A DNA stretch of 64,000 bases from Beijerinckiaceae bacterium (GTDB lineage: Bacteria; Pseudomonadota; Alphaproteobacteria; Rhizobiales; Beijerinckiaceae), in the NCBI GenBank assembly GCA_030684835.1, contig JAUXWZ010000067.1, positions 1 to 64,000 on the forward strand, in the 5' to 3' direction. This document shows, piece by piece, positions 21,574 through 31,445 of this stretch. Below the pieces are notes generated by a model that was not told the DNA's origin, searched no databases, and saw nothing but the letters and a program-made list of their open reading frames with translations. Position numbers and translations under genes: made by a program. The stretch's first letter is position 1. Each line of letters opens with the position of its first letter.

Positions 21574-21631
21574 TATATAGGAGTATTTTTGCTGCAATGC
21601 AACATAATGGGCCAGATTTTTTGCAGTGCAC
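21574..21631 (-). promoter_or_regulatory. Phasin promoter with candidate PhaR operator
   Basis: On the minus strand, TTGCAT (21597..21602), 17 bp, then TATATA (21574..21579). The -35 lies within TTGCTGCAATGCAA (21589..21602), and a second TTGCAGTGCA lies at 21621..21630. TGC/GCA-type palindromes at phasin promoters are the known sites of the PHA-responsive repressor PhaR. Confidence 0.55.
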
Positions 21632-21766
21632 AATGACCATTAATTATGAATCCGACCTCCTGGGGGCAAAGTGAAACCGGTCAATGGACCGTGCGTAATT
21701 GACAGGTTAATGATCAGTTAAGCGCAGTTGGCTGAACCAGGCCGGTGCAAGGGAACCCCGCGAGCA

Positions 21767-24700
21767 ATGACGCAGGCTATAAACGACCCGAACGCCATCG
21801 CTGCAGCGCTCGCCGATCCGGCGTTTTCTGCCCTTGCGAACGGCCCGGTGCTAGTTGCTGGCGGCGCGCCTGTGCGGATCTTGCACGCGAGCGAACCTTT
21901 GCTGGCATTGTTTGGCGCGCACGATCCGGACGCGCTCAACAAGCGGATTTTTGAAGGTTCCGAACCGGGCGCCCGGCGCTTGGCAGAACTTGTCGCCAAC
22001 TTGCCGCAGGGGCAGCCCAGGCTTGAGCGGTTACGGTTTTACGTCGGCGGCGTCTCCGAGGCGATCACCTTTCAGTGCAGGCAAGTGGCTGGCGTACCCA
22101 ATATGTTCGTCGCTGCCGCCCTTGGCGTGCGGCCGTCGCTTTTGACCCGCCCGGCGACGCGGGCCGCTTCGCTGGCGGCAGATGCGCCGGCCACAATAGC
22201 CACGCTCGAGGCCGCGCCGACTGAAACCGCCGCGCCAGCGCAAACGCCGACGCCAGAACTTCCCGCTCCTCGTGCGCCCGAAGCGCGGCAGACAGGCAGC
22301 GTGCGCTTCTTGTGGAAGAGCGACGCCGAGGTTCGTTTCACGAGTTTTGACCGCACGGGCAGCAATGCGCTTGGCGTGGAGCCGGACGTGCTGATCGGGC
22401 GCAGCGTTCTCGAGCTCGCTGGTTTGCCAGGATTTGATCCAGACGGGCGCCTCTGCGCCGCTCTCATGCGGCGTGAGACTTGGAGCGGCATTGAGGTGAA
22501 CTGGCCGATGGGCGACGGCGACGAAGCCGCTCCTGTCGTGATGGGCGCGCTGCCGACCTTCGACCGCGAGCGAGTGTTCACAGGATACAGCGGGTTCGGG
22601 GTCGTTCACCTCGACCGCGTGATGAAACGTGTGCTGCCGTCAAATGACGCGCTGGCGGCGGACATTGCAGAAGAGACCGCGCCGCAAGAGTCCTTTGACG
22701 ACGAGCCGACCCAGATCGCCGAGGTTGCATTGGCGTCCGCGGGCGAAATGGCAGCTGTGGCCATGATGGAGCCCGACGCTGACGCGCCCTCCGACGCTGA
22801 GATGGCGCCCGAGGCTGACATGGCCGCCGACGCTGACATGGCCAAAATCGCGGCGCAAATTGAAGAGCCATCGCTGTTTGATGCGCTCGAAGCCGAGGAT
22901 GGCGCCCCCGGGTCAACGCTGGAACGCGACGCAGATCTCAACGGCGACCACATTGCCGATTCGCAGGTTGAGCGAGCTTTCCCTCCGCTGGAGTTTGGTT
23001 CGCGCCCCGCGGCGCCTGCCGTAGCCGCCTTCACGTCGCAAAATGTTGTGCCGCTGAATGCTTGGAAGACCGGCGGCAGCCAACCCAACGGGCAGGCGCC
23101 TGCCAACGTCGTCACACAGATCACCTCGCAACCCGCTGCGAGCCAGACGCCAATGGCCACCGCAGGCGAAGCGAAAGAGGTCACGTCAAAAGACGAGTTT
23201 CAAAGCCGCGAAGGCGAGGAAGAGGAACTCGTTCGGCTCACGCCAACTGAACGTCACGCATTCCGCGAGATTGCGCGTGCGCTGGGCGCCCGCATTGAGG
23301 ATGCTGAAAAACGCCGTGTGAGCCGCGACGAACGCGAAACCGACCAGCGCAGGAGCGAGCCTGCGCGCACGCCCCTGCACACCGAAGCCGAGCGCAGCGC
23401 GCGCAGCGTCGACCGCGCCATTGATCGCGCTCCAGTCATAACAGCGCAAAGCTCCTCGCAGGACGTGGCGAGCCGGCGACTGCTCGACCGCATCGACGCG
23501 GCGCTGATGGTGTGCCGCGAAGGCGAGGCCGTTTTCCTCAACAAGCCGCTGCTCGAAACGCTTGGCTACGACAGCTTTGCGGACTTTATTTCGGCCGGTG
23601 GCGTGACGCGCATGTTCCGTGGTCGCGCACCAGACGCAGCGAACGGCGGCGGAGCCGTTCCGGTGGTGCGCCGCGATGGCGAGATCGTCGCGCTCGAAGG
23701 CAAGCTGACCACCATTGAATGGGATGGCGCGCCCGCGATGCTGACCACGTTCCGGCGCCCGGCAGATACGGAGCTGACGACGCGCTTTCGCGCCCTTGAG
23801 CTTGATTTGCGCGCGCGAGAGGCGGAAGGGCGCGAACTGCACGCGATTCTCGACACCGCAACCGACGGCGTCGCGATCCTTGATGCAGACGGAAGGATTC
23901 TGGGCCTGAACCGCTCGGCGGAGGCGTTGTTCGGTTACGAGCAGAACGAAGTCGCCGGCGAGTCCTTCACGATCCTGTTCGCGACGGAAAGCCATCCCGC
24001 CGCGATTGATTATCTCAGCGGGCTGAAGACCAACGGCGTGCGCAGCGTGCTTAACGACGGCCGCGAAGTCATGGGCCGAGCCCGCCAGGGCGGCGTGATC
24101 CCGGTCTTTATGACGATTGGCCGCATTGGCGTGGAGCCGGCCTCGAAATTCTGTCTGGTCATGCGCGACATGACGCAGTGGAAGAACGCCGAGCGCGACC
24201 TGAAGGACGCTCGCCGCACCGCTGAAGAAGCAAGCGCGCTGAAATCTGATTTTCTGGCGAAGATCAGTCACGAAATCCGCACGCCGTTGAACGCCATCAT
24301 CGGCTTCACCGAAGTCATCCTCGAAGAGCGCTTCGGCCCCATCGGCAATGACCGCTACAAGGATTATCTCAAGGACATTCACGCATCAGGCGCGCTTGTT
24401 ATGAGTCTCGTCAACGACCTGCTGGATCTCTCTAAAATCGAGGCAGGCAAGCTTGAATTGAATTTTGGCAGCGTAGACGCCAATCGCGTGATCAACGAAT
24501 GCGTCTCCATGATGCAGGCGCAGGCGATCCGTGAACGGGTCATCATCCGCCTGTCGCTCGCGCCTCACTTCCCCAACATCGTCGCGGATGAGCGCGCGCT
24601 GCGGCAGATCGTCCTCAATCTCCTGTCGAACGCGGTGAAGTTCAACCAACCGGGTGGACAAGTTATCGTCTCCACAGCGTTAACCGATGCGGGAGCAGCC

Positions 24701-24934
24701 GTGTTGCGCGTGCGCGATAACGGCGTCGGCATGACGGATAAAGAGGTCGAGATTGCGCTTGAGCCATTCAGGCAAATCCAGACGTCGCGACACACAACTG
24801 GCACCGGCCTTGGTCTGCCGCTGACGAAAGCGCTTGTGGAAGCCAATCGCGCCGCGTTCACCATCCGCAGCCGGAAGGACGAAGGCACGCTTGTTGAGGT
24901 CTCTTTTCCCTCGACCCGCGTTCTGGCCGAGTGA
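21767..24934 (+). CDS. PdhS-like PAS sensor histidine kinase
   Basis: 1055 residues from the ATG at 21767; the track's TTG at 21728 is less likely. The N-terminal sensor region has an early PAS-like part. A long acidic low-complexity stretch follows (DAEMAPEADMAADADMAK near residue 355). A second PAS lies near 560 and a clear PAS near 700 (AILDTATDGVAILDADGRILGLN). The HisKA box FLAKISHEIRTPLNAIIGF has its phospho-histidine near residue 835. The ATPase has NLLSNAVKFN and GTGLGLPL. The block EERFGPIGNDRYKDYLKDIHASG with LLDLSKIEAGKLELNF is characteristic of PdhS/PleC/DivJ kinases that phosphorylate DivK and control the cell cycle. There are no membrane helices, as in cytoplasmic PdhS. Confidence 0.85.
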   Translation: MTQAINDPNAIAAALADPAFSALANGPVLVAGGAPVRILHASEPLLALFGAHDPDALNKRIFEGSEPGARRLAELVANLPQGQPRLERLRFYVGGVSEAITFQCRQVAGVPNMFVAAALGVRPSLLTRPATRAASLAADAPATIATLEAAPTETAAPAQTPTPELPAPRAPEARQTGSVRFLWKSDAEVRFTSFDRTGSNALGVEPDVLIGRSVLELAGLPGFDPDGRLCAALMRRETWSGIEVNWPMGDGDEAAPVVMGALPTFDRERVFTGYSGFGVVHLDRVMKRVLPSNDALAADIAEETAPQESFDDEPTQIAEVALASAGEMAAVAMMEPDADAPSDAEMAPEADMAADADMAKIAAQIEEPSLFDALEAEDGAPGSTLERDADLNGDHIADSQVERAFPPLEFGSRPAAPAVAAFTSQNVVPLNAWKTGGSQPNGQAPANVVTQITSQPAASQTPMATAGEAKEVTSKDEFQSREGEEEELVRLTPTERHAFREIARALGARIEDAEKRRVSRDERETDQRRSEPARTPLHTEAERSARSVDRAIDRAPVITAQSSSQDVASRRLLDRIDAALMVCREGEAVFLNKPLLETLGYDSFADFISAGGVTRMFRGRAPDAANGGGAVPVVRRDGEIVALEGKLTTIEWDGAPAMLTTFRRPADTELTTRFRALELDLRAREAEGRELHAILDTATDGVAILDADGRILGLNRSAEALFGYEQNEVAGESFTILFATESHPAAIDYLSGLKTNGVRSVLNDGREVMGRARQGGVIPVFMTIGRIGVEPASKFCLVMRDMTQWKNAERDLKDARRTAEEASALKSDFLAKISHEIRTPLNAIIGFTEVILEERFGPIGNDRYKDYLKDIHASGALVMSLVNDLLDLSKIEAGKLELNFGSVDANRVINECVSMMQAQAIRERVIIRLSLAPHFPNIVADERALRQIVLNLLSNAVKFNQPGGQVIVSTALTDAGAAVLRVRDNGVGMTDKEVEIALEPFRQIQTSRHTTGTGLGLPLTKALVEANRAAFTIRSRKDEGTLVEVSFPSTRVLAE

Positions 24935-26482
24935 TCAGCCGATCAACTCCGCTTTGCCCTGCCCGCGCCGCACGCGCAATTGCGCAAGCGTGCCAAGAGG
25001 CGGCTGCGTCTGCGCGCGCGCATCAACCGTGCGCAAAGTAATCCGCGTCTCTTCCGGCGTAACATGCACGAGGCCGTAGCCACGGTGCTCGGCGTTCGCG
25101 ATCTTGCAATGAGGATTGATCGCGCGATCCCGATCCATCGCTTTCTGCGAACGGCCCGCCAACGAAGATATGCTCGTGCCGGTGAATTCCGCAGCGACGA
25201 CGGGCGACGAGACATCGAACTGGTCCGCGTGAACATCCGCCACCCAGTTGCGATGAATGTCGCCCCCCACGATCAGCGTGCGCCGGGGCGCGTGTCGTTC
25301 GATCATCGCGATGACACGCTTGCGCGCGTCAGGATACCCATCCCAACGATCGGCGGAACTGCGATGCGCCTCGCCCCGAGGATAAGCGTCAGTCGTGAAG
25401 CGCGTTTGCTGGCCGATGATGTTCCAGGCGGCGTCCGAGCCTTGTTGAAGACCTTCATCAAGCCAACGCTCCTGCACGGCGCCGAGCATCTGGCGCGTTG
25501 AAGCTTCGTCAGCAACACAGGCCGCCGCGTTGTCTTTCCTGTTAGGCGCGCAAAGCGGCGGCGTGCGATACTGACGCGCATCAAGCAGGTGAAGCCGCGC
25601 AAGGCTCCCGAAGTCGAGGCGGTCGTAAATACGCAACCGCGCGTCCCGCTTAAGGCCTTCAAGCGCGCCAATCATTGTGCGGGCGCGCAGCGGCATGTGT
25701 TCGTAATAGGCGCGATAGCCCGCCACGCGCAGCGTCTGGAAGTCAGGGTCGGCAACGTCGGAGAGGTCGCCGGTGTAATTGTTCTGAACCTCGTGATCGT
25801 CCCATGTAACAAGCCACGGACAAACCCTGTGCATCTCCTGAAGCAACGGATCGCTACGATAGCCGGCGTAGAGATCGCGATAATCCTCCAGCGACCGGGC
25901 GTTGCGAACGGGATGCGGCCGCACCGCATTTTTCGCATTGGCGCGCCGCTCGTAAATGTAGTCTCCCAGAAAGAGAACGAAGTCCGGCTCCTCGCGCGCC
26001 ATATGCGCATAGGCCCAGTATTGCCCGACATCGAACCGCTGGCATGAGGCGTAAGCGAACCGCATATTGGATGTGGCGACGCCGTGCGCTGGAACGGTTC
26101 TTGTGCGCCCGCGAGGACTCGCCGCCCCCATCGTGGCAAATTCATATTCATACCAGCGGTCTGGCTTCATGCCTGTCACTTCGACATGAATCGTGTAGCC
26201 AAACTCTGCGGGCGCTTCCTGTTCGCCAGAGGCGATGGGCGTCGCGGCGCCTTCCTCGAACACTTTCCACGCCACGTTAGCAGCGCCGCGCAGGCCTTGC
26301 GCCGCCAATCGCGTCCACAGCACAAAACCATCCGACGAGGGCGAACCACTAGCGACGCCAAGGGGAAATCGATCGCCCGCAGGCGTAGCGAACACCCGAC
26401 GCGCGCCAAAGCCTGAAGCGCCGAGGCTTGTAACGCCAAGGCCAGCAAACATTTTGAGAAGTTGACGGCGCTCGACGCTCAT
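24935..26482 (-). CDS. phoD: Alkaline phosphatase D (PhoD-like), Tat-exported
   Basis: 515 residues. The N-terminal twin-arginine signal (VERRQLLKMFAGLGVTSLGASGF, RRxxLK) points to folded export. The N-terminal domain (FPLGVASGSPSSDGFVLWTRL) and the metallophosphatase core (FAYASCQRFDVG, FLFLGDYIYE, TWDDHEVQNNY, GGDIHRNW) match PhoD. The metal ligands Asp/Cys/Tyr of the PhoD type are visible in these motifs. It hydrolyses phosphomono- and diesters, typically under phosphate limitation. The 3' end is adjacent to the PdhS-like gene stop (convergent). No Pho box was identified. Confidence 0.92.
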   Translation of the reverse strand: MSVERRQLLKMFAGLGVTSLGASGFGARRVFATPAGDRFPLGVASGSPSSDGFVLWTRLAAQGLRGAANVAWKVFEEGAATPIASGEQEAPAEFGYTIHVEVTGMKPDRWYEYEFATMGAASPRGRTRTVPAHGVATSNMRFAYASCQRFDVGQYWAYAHMAREEPDFVLFLGDYIYERRANAKNAVRPHPVRNARSLEDYRDLYAGYRSDPLLQEMHRVCPWLVTWDDHEVQNNYTGDLSDVADPDFQTLRVAGYRAYYEHMPLRARTMIGALEGLKRDARLRIYDRLDFGSLARLHLLDARQYRTPPLCAPNRKDNAAACVADEASTRQMLGAVQERWLDEGLQQGSDAAWNIIGQQTRFTTDAYPRGEAHRSSADRWDGYPDARKRVIAMIERHAPRRTLIVGGDIHRNWVADVHADQFDVSSPVVAAEFTGTSISSLAGRSQKAMDRDRAINPHCKIANAEHRGYGLVHVTPEETRITLRTVDARAQTQPPLGTLAQLRVRRGQGKAELIG

Positions 26483-26644
26483 TGCGCGACCTCAAGGCGA
26501 AGCAGAGGGAGCAAGCTTATCATTAATGCTGCCTGAGTCGAAGTTGACGGGTCAGGGCAAGCGCCCCAAGCTTTCCGGCCGACTCCCGCCGCCAGGCGTG
26601 CCTTCACTGCTCAAGTCGCAACATCGTAGACGGGAACCTACGTC

Positions 26645-29341
26645 ATGAGCATTCGCAATCTCAACCGACTGTTCCAGCCGCGCTCGGTGGCGCTTGTCGG
26701 CGCAAGTTCGCGCGCGGGCAGTCTTGGCGCAGCCGTACTTGCAAATCTGCGCGCCGGCGGTTTTCGCGGCGGCCTGCATCTCATCAATCCACGCCATCGC
26801 GACATTGGCGGCATCCCCTGCGCGGCGCGCCTCACCGACCTGCCTGCTCCGCCAGATCTCGTGGTCATCGCGGCGCCGCGCGACAAAGTCGTAGAGATTG
26901 CAGAAGAAGCCGCGGCCTTTGGCGTTCCCGCCGCCGTGGTTATCACCGCCGACCCGAGCCATGGGCCGGACTCGCTGCGCATGCGCCTCAAGGAGATGGC
27001 TGCGCGCACCGGCATGCGTATTGTCGGGCCAAATTGTCTCGGCGTGCTGTCGCCCCGCGCGGGGCTCGATGCAAGTTTTGCAGCGCATCGCGCGCCGCCG
27101 GGCGATCTCGCTGTCATCTCGCAGTCGGGCGCCATCACGGCGTCACTTCTTGCTTTTGCCGCGGCGCGGCGGGTAGGCTTTTCTGGCCTTGCCTCGATCG
27201 GCGACACAGCGGATGTCGACTTCGACGATCTTCTTGACTGGTTTGCAATCGATCCAGCGACACGCGCGATCCTCATGTATGTGGAGGCGATCACCGACGC
27301 CAAAGCGTTCATGTCGGCGGCCCGCGCAGCGGCGCGCGTGAAGCCAGTCATCGTCATTAAGGCTGGCCGCAGCAGCGGCGCAGCGCGCGCCGCCGCCACC
27401 CACACCGGCGCGCTAACCGGCGCCGACGATGTCTACAGCGCAGCCTTTCGGCGCGCGGGTGTTTTGCGTGTGAATGACATCGATGAATTGTTCGCGGCCG
27501 CAGAAACGCTTGGCCGTATCGCGCCATTCAAGGGAAACAGGCTTGCGATCCTTACTAACGGCGGTGGACTTGGCGTTCTGGCAGTGGACGAACTCGCCGC
27601 CCTTGGGGGCAAACTTGCGACGTTCGCGTCCGGCACAGTCGAGAAACTGGATGCTTTGATGCCGCCCACATGGTCGCGCGCTAACCCCGCCGACATTGTA
27701 GGCGACGCAGACGCTGCGCGCTTTGCCGCCGCGCTGGGACCAATACTCGAAGATGTAAACTGCGACGCAACGATGGTCATCCATTGTCCAACCGCGCTCT
27801 CCCAACCCGTGGAAGTCGCGCGCGCTGTGGTTGACGCCGTGCTGGCGCATCGGCGCATATCCTACCGCACCAAGCCCGTCTTCGCTGTCTGGCTTGGTCA
27901 CGAGCAAGCCGCCGACGACATTTTTGAACAAGCCGCCATTCCACATTATTCGAGCAGCGCGATGCGCGGCTTCATGCACCTCGTGACCTGGCGCGAAAAC
28001 CGCGATGGACTAATGGCGACGCCGCAGGGCTTGCCTGCCGGCGAATGCGATCGCGAGTCCGCGCGCTCCATCGTCACAAAAGCGCTTTCGCGCGGCGAAC
28101 GCTGGCTCGACGTTCTCGACATCACACGCGTTCTGGAGGCGTATCGCATTCCCTGTGCGCCAGCATATCTTGCAAGAACGCCGGACGAAGCGGCCGAAAT
28201 CTCCGCGCCACTCATCGCCGAGCACGGCGCTTGCGTGGTAAAAATTTATTCGCGCGACATTACGCACAAGTCGGACGTCAGTGGCGTCATGCTCGACATC
28301 ACGACGCCGGACGGCGCCCGCAAAGCCGCAGCGCAAGTGATGGAGCGGGCGCGCGCGGCGCTGCCCAACGCGAACATCGAAGGCGTCACCATCCATCCGA
28401 TGATCCGCCGCCCCAACGCACGCGAACTTATCGCTGGCGTTGGCGAAGATCCTACGTTTGGTCCCGTCATCCTGTTCGGGCGCGGCGGCACGGCGGTGGA
28501 AGTCATCAACGACAAGGCGCTGTCGCTGCCCCCGCTCGACATGAATCTTGCGCGCGCGCAAATCGAACGCACGCGGGTCGCGAGGCTTCTGCGCAGCTAT
28601 CGCGATAAGCCGCAGGCGGATATCGACGCTGCGGCGCAGACGCTTGTTCGCATCTCGCAATTGTCCGCGGACATTCCCGAAATACGCGGGCTCGATCTCA
28701 ATCCCCTCATTGCCGATGAGCTTGGCGTGATTGCGCTCGACGCCCGCATCGAGATTGCCTCCTGCCCCGCGACCATGCCAGACGCGTCAAACGCACGGTT
28801 CGCGGTGGCGCCCTATCCGCGCTGGCAGGAAAAGCGACTCGAACTGAAGGACGGGGCGAAACTGTTCTTTCGCCCCGCACGGCCGGAGGATGAAGATCTC
28901 TATCGCCGCTTCTTCAAGAGTGTAAGCGCCGAGGACATGCGCCTGCGCTTCTTTACGACGGTGAAAGACCTCGATCACGTCTTCGTCGCACGATTGACGC
29001 AGATCGATTATGCGCGCGCTTGCGCGATCGTGGCCATTGATGAAACGGACGGAGAAATGGCGGGCGGCGTGCGCGTGATGCATGATCCCGACGAGACCGC
29101 AGGCGAATACGCCATCCTGGTGCGCTCGGACTTCAAAGGGCGCGGTCTTGGCTGGGCGCTGATGCGCGCCGCGATCGATTATGCCCGCGCCGCAGGGCTC
29201 AAGACAATCCATGGGCATGTGCTGGCGGAAAACCGCGCGATGCTCGACATGTGCATCGGACTCGGTTTTTCGATTGGCGAAGACCGGGAGGACGTGACGT
29301 TGAAAGTTGTCACACTTGATGTTGCGACGGCGTTCGCGTGA
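26645..29341 (+). CDS. Acyl-CoA synthetase (NDP-forming)/GNAT fusion, Pat-like protein acetyltransferase
   Basis: 898 residues. Residues 1-130 form a CoA-binding Rossmann domain (SVALVGASSRAGSLGAAVLANL). A succinyl-CoA-ligase-like domain runs to about 450, an ATP-grasp domain to about 690 (VVKIYSRDITHKSDVSGVMLDI), and a GNAT domain from about 730 (LFFRPARPEDEDLYRRFF, then RSDFKGRGLGWALMRAAIDYA). The architecture equals Salmonella Pat, which acetylates and inactivates acetyl-CoA synthetase. Unlike Pat, the segment GAARAAATHTGALTG keeps the histidine that is phosphorylated in active ADP-forming synthetases. It may therefore still make acyl-CoA. It is monocistronic. Confidence 0.88.
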   Translation: MSIRNLNRLFQPRSVALVGASSRAGSLGAAVLANLRAGGFRGGLHLINPRHRDIGGIPCAARLTDLPAPPDLVVIAAPRDKVVEIAEEAAAFGVPAAVVITADPSHGPDSLRMRLKEMAARTGMRIVGPNCLGVLSPRAGLDASFAAHRAPPGDLAVISQSGAITASLLAFAAARRVGFSGLASIGDTADVDFDDLLDWFAIDPATRAILMYVEAITDAKAFMSAARAAARVKPVIVIKAGRSSGAARAAATHTGALTGADDVYSAAFRRAGVLRVNDIDELFAAAETLGRIAPFKGNRLAILTNGGGLGVLAVDELAALGGKLATFASGTVEKLDALMPPTWSRANPADIVGDADAARFAAALGPILEDVNCDATMVIHCPTALSQPVEVARAVVDAVLAHRRISYRTKPVFAVWLGHEQAADDIFEQAAIPHYSSSAMRGFMHLVTWRENRDGLMATPQGLPAGECDRESARSIVTKALSRGERWLDVLDITRVLEAYRIPCAPAYLARTPDEAAEISAPLIAEHGACVVKIYSRDITHKSDVSGVMLDITTPDGARKAAAQVMERARAALPNANIEGVTIHPMIRRPNARELIAGVGEDPTFGPVILFGRGGTAVEVINDKALSLPPLDMNLARAQIERTRVARLLRSYRDKPQADIDAAAQTLVRISQLSADIPEIRGLDLNPLIADELGVIALDARIEIASCPATMPDASNARFAVAPYPRWQEKRLELKDGAKLFFRPARPEDEDLYRRFFKSVSAEDMRLRFFTTVKDLDHVFVARLTQIDYARACAIVAIDETDGEMAGGVRVMHDPDETAGEYAILVRSDFKGRGLGWALMRAAIDYARAAGLKTIHGHVLAENRAMLDMCIGLGFSIGEDREDVTLKVVTLDVATAFA

Positions 29342-29346
29342 AGCGG

Positions 29347-30018
29347 TCAGTCGTCCACCATGATGATATGCAAGCTGCGCGGCCCGTGCGCGCCCAGCAG
29401 CAGTTTCTGTTCGATGTCGGCGGAGCGTGACGGGCCAGTAACGAAGTTGACCGTGCGCGGCAGAACGCCCTTGCCGAAACGCGCGCGCAGCCGAATCCAG
29501 ACCGCTTCATAGTCAGCTTCAATATCTGCCGTGCGCAGAACTGCGATGTGGTTGTCGGGCAGAAAGTTTAGCGTCGTGGGGTTGTGCGCGCCCGAGACGA
29601 AGACGAGCGTTCCCGTCTCTGCGACGCCCGCTTCGGCAAAACTGATCGCGTTGAGATCGTCGCCTGCCGATGGGCCGCGCGTCATTTCCAGCTGGGTCGC
29701 ACTCCACGGCATCGCGGCAAGGCGCGCATCCTCGCCCATGCGAATGTGCGCGGCAAGGTTGCGGGCGCGCAGGAAACGCGCGGCGGCTTCGGGAACGAGG
29801 TCGAGTGAGGCGACGCGTTCAATCGTTACGCTCACGCGCTGCGCCTCATCCACGAATGTACGGGCCCGCGCGTCAGCATCTCCCTGCCCGCGCAGGGGAC
29901 GCAGGCCCGGCGCGCCCGCCCCGATGCGTGACTCGACAGCCGCGCGTCGCGCTGCGTCATCGGTCGCAGCGCCCAGCGAGCGGCGCACGGTGGCGAGTAT
30001 CTCGTCGCGGGCGCTCAT
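29347..30018 (-). CDS. lutC: Lactate utilisation protein C (LutC/YkgG)
   Basis: 223 residues from the ATG that overlaps the lutB stop; the track's longer frame begins inside lutB. The LUD domain shows ADIEADYEAVWIRLRARFGKGVLPRTVNFVTGPSRSADIEQKLLLGAHGPRSLHIIMVD, with the diagnostic GPSRTADIE and G.HGP motifs. LutABC oxidises L-lactate to pyruvate using Fe-S subunits. It is the last gene of the leftward cluster. Confidence 0.92.
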   Translation of the reverse strand: MSARDEILATVRRSLGAATDDAARRAAVESRIGAGAPGLRPLRGQGDADARARTFVDEAQRVSVTIERVASLDLVPEAAARFLRARNLAAHIRMGEDARLAAMPWSATQLEMTRGPSAGDDLNAISFAEAGVAETGTLVFVSGAHNPTTLNFLPDNHIAVLRTADIEADYEAVWIRLRARFGKGVLPRTVNFVTGPSRSADIEQKLLLGAHGPRSLHIIMVDD

Positions 30019-31445
30019 CGGCTGCGCTTTCTCTGCGTCTTCCACTGCGCCTGGAACGTTGCGCCCTGCGGCGCAGGCATATCGCGCGTTTTCGTCCAGC
30101 CTTTCGCCAACGGCAGGCTTGCGAAACGGCCCTTGTCGCGGCCCAGCCATGCGAGCGCACGCATGGCGACGGACGTTGCGAAACGATAAAGCGCGGGGCG
30201 TTTTGCGAAGAAGGCCCACAAGCTCAGGCCCGCGCGCGCGGGCGCAGGCGAAAGATGACGCTCAAATTCACGCTCGCGCCAATGGCGCATCAGCTTGGGC
30301 AACGGGATATGCACGGGGCACACGCTTTCGCAGCGCCCGCAGAACGTCGACGCGTTCGGCAGATGCCCAGACTTTTCGACTCCGATCAGCGAAGGCGTGA
30401 GCACAGCGCCCATAGGGCCCGGATAAACCCAGCCGTACGCATGTCCGCCGACCGCATGATAAACGGGACAATGATTCATGCATGCGCCACACCGGATGCA
30501 GCGAAGCATGTCCTCGAAGTCCGTGCCAAGCATGTTCGAGCGGCCATTGTCGACCAGAACGACATGGTATTCCTGCGGCCCATCGACATCATCAAGCCGG
30601 CGCGGGCCGGTGGAAAGCGTCGTGTAGACAGACATATCCTGACCCGTGGCCGAACGCGCGAGCACGCGCATGAGCGCACTTGCGTCTTCCAGCGTCGGCG
30701 CAATCTTCTCGATGGATGCGACGACCACGTGAACTTTGGGCAAGATCTGCGAGAGGTCGCCATTGCCTTCATTTGTGACGATGATCGATGTCCCCGTCTC
30801 GGCCACCAGAAAGTTAGCGCCCGTCACACCAACATCGGCGCTAAGAAACTTTGCGCGCAACTCGGCGCGCGCTTCAGCCAAAAGCGCTTCGGGGGCTTCA
30901 AGATCTCGATCTTTTGGCAGATGGGTGTGCGCCTTTCGGAACTCGGCCTCGACATCTTCCTGATTGAGATGAACGGCGGGCGCGATGATGTGCGAGGGCG
31001 CCTCGCCGCGCAGTTGAATGATGTATTCGCCAAGATCGGTTTCGATCGCCTTCACGCCCGCGCGCTCGAGCGCAGCGTTGAGGCCAATCTCCTCAGACAC
31101 CATGGACTTGCCCTTGGCTACGGTTTTAGCGCCGCGCGCTTTGGCAATGTCCACGATGATGCTGCACGCTTCGTCCGCTGTGCGCGCCCAGTGTACATGG
31201 CCGCCCGCCGCGACGACGTTTCGCTCGTAAATTTCGAGATAAACGTCGAGATAGCGCAGTACATGGTCGCGGATGTCGCGCGCCTGATCACGCAGCGCTT
31301 CAAACTCGGGCAGGCGATCAGCGGCGGCGGCGCGGCGACCAATGAAATTCAAGCGCACATTTCCAAGCGCTTTCTGCAATTGCGCATCAGCGAGAGCGTT
31401 GTGCGCATTTTCCTTGAAAGCGGGCGAGGTGGAGTGCGCGGTCAC
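30015..31445 (-). CDS. lutB: Lactate utilisation iron-sulfur protein B (LutB/YkgF)
   Basis: 476 residues from a GTG that overlaps the upstream stop (GTGA) and follows GGAG; the track start 18 codons earlier lies inside the upstream gene. The LUD domain spans about 50-290. Two 4Fe-4S motifs follow: CIRCGACMNHCPVY near residue 300 and CGRCESVCPVHIPL near 350. The tail after 380 is a membrane-association-like helix region. It is the core electron-transfer subunit of the lactate dehydrogenase complex. Coupled to the fused gene upstream and lutC downstream. Confidence 0.93.
   Translation of the reverse strand: MTAHSTSPAFKENAHNALADAQLQKALGNVRLNFIGRRAAAADRLPEFEALRDQARDIRDHVLRYLDVYLEIYERNVVAAGGHVHWARTADEACSIIVDIAKARGAKTVAKGKSMVSEEIGLNAALERAGVKAIETDLGEYIIQLRGEAPSHIIAPAVHLNQEDVEAEFRKAHTHLPKDRDLEAPEALLAEARAELRAKFLSADVGVTGANFLVAETGTSIIVTNEGNGDLSQILPKVHVVVASIEKIAPTLEDASALMRVLARSATGQDMSVYTTLSTGPRRLDDVDGPQEYHVVLVDNGRSNMLGTDFEDMLRCIRCGACMNHCPVYHAVGGHAYGWVYPGPMGAVLTPSLIGVEKSGHLPNASTFCGRCESVCPVHIPLPKLMRHWREREFERHLSPAPARAGLSLWAFFAKRPALYRFATSVAMRALAWLGRDKGRFASLPLAKGWTKTRDMPAPQGATFQAQWKTQRKRSR

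Noticed and set aside
23186-24382. 398-residue ORF antisense to the histidine kinase
   Set aside because: Shadow of conserved PAS/HisKA coding sequence.
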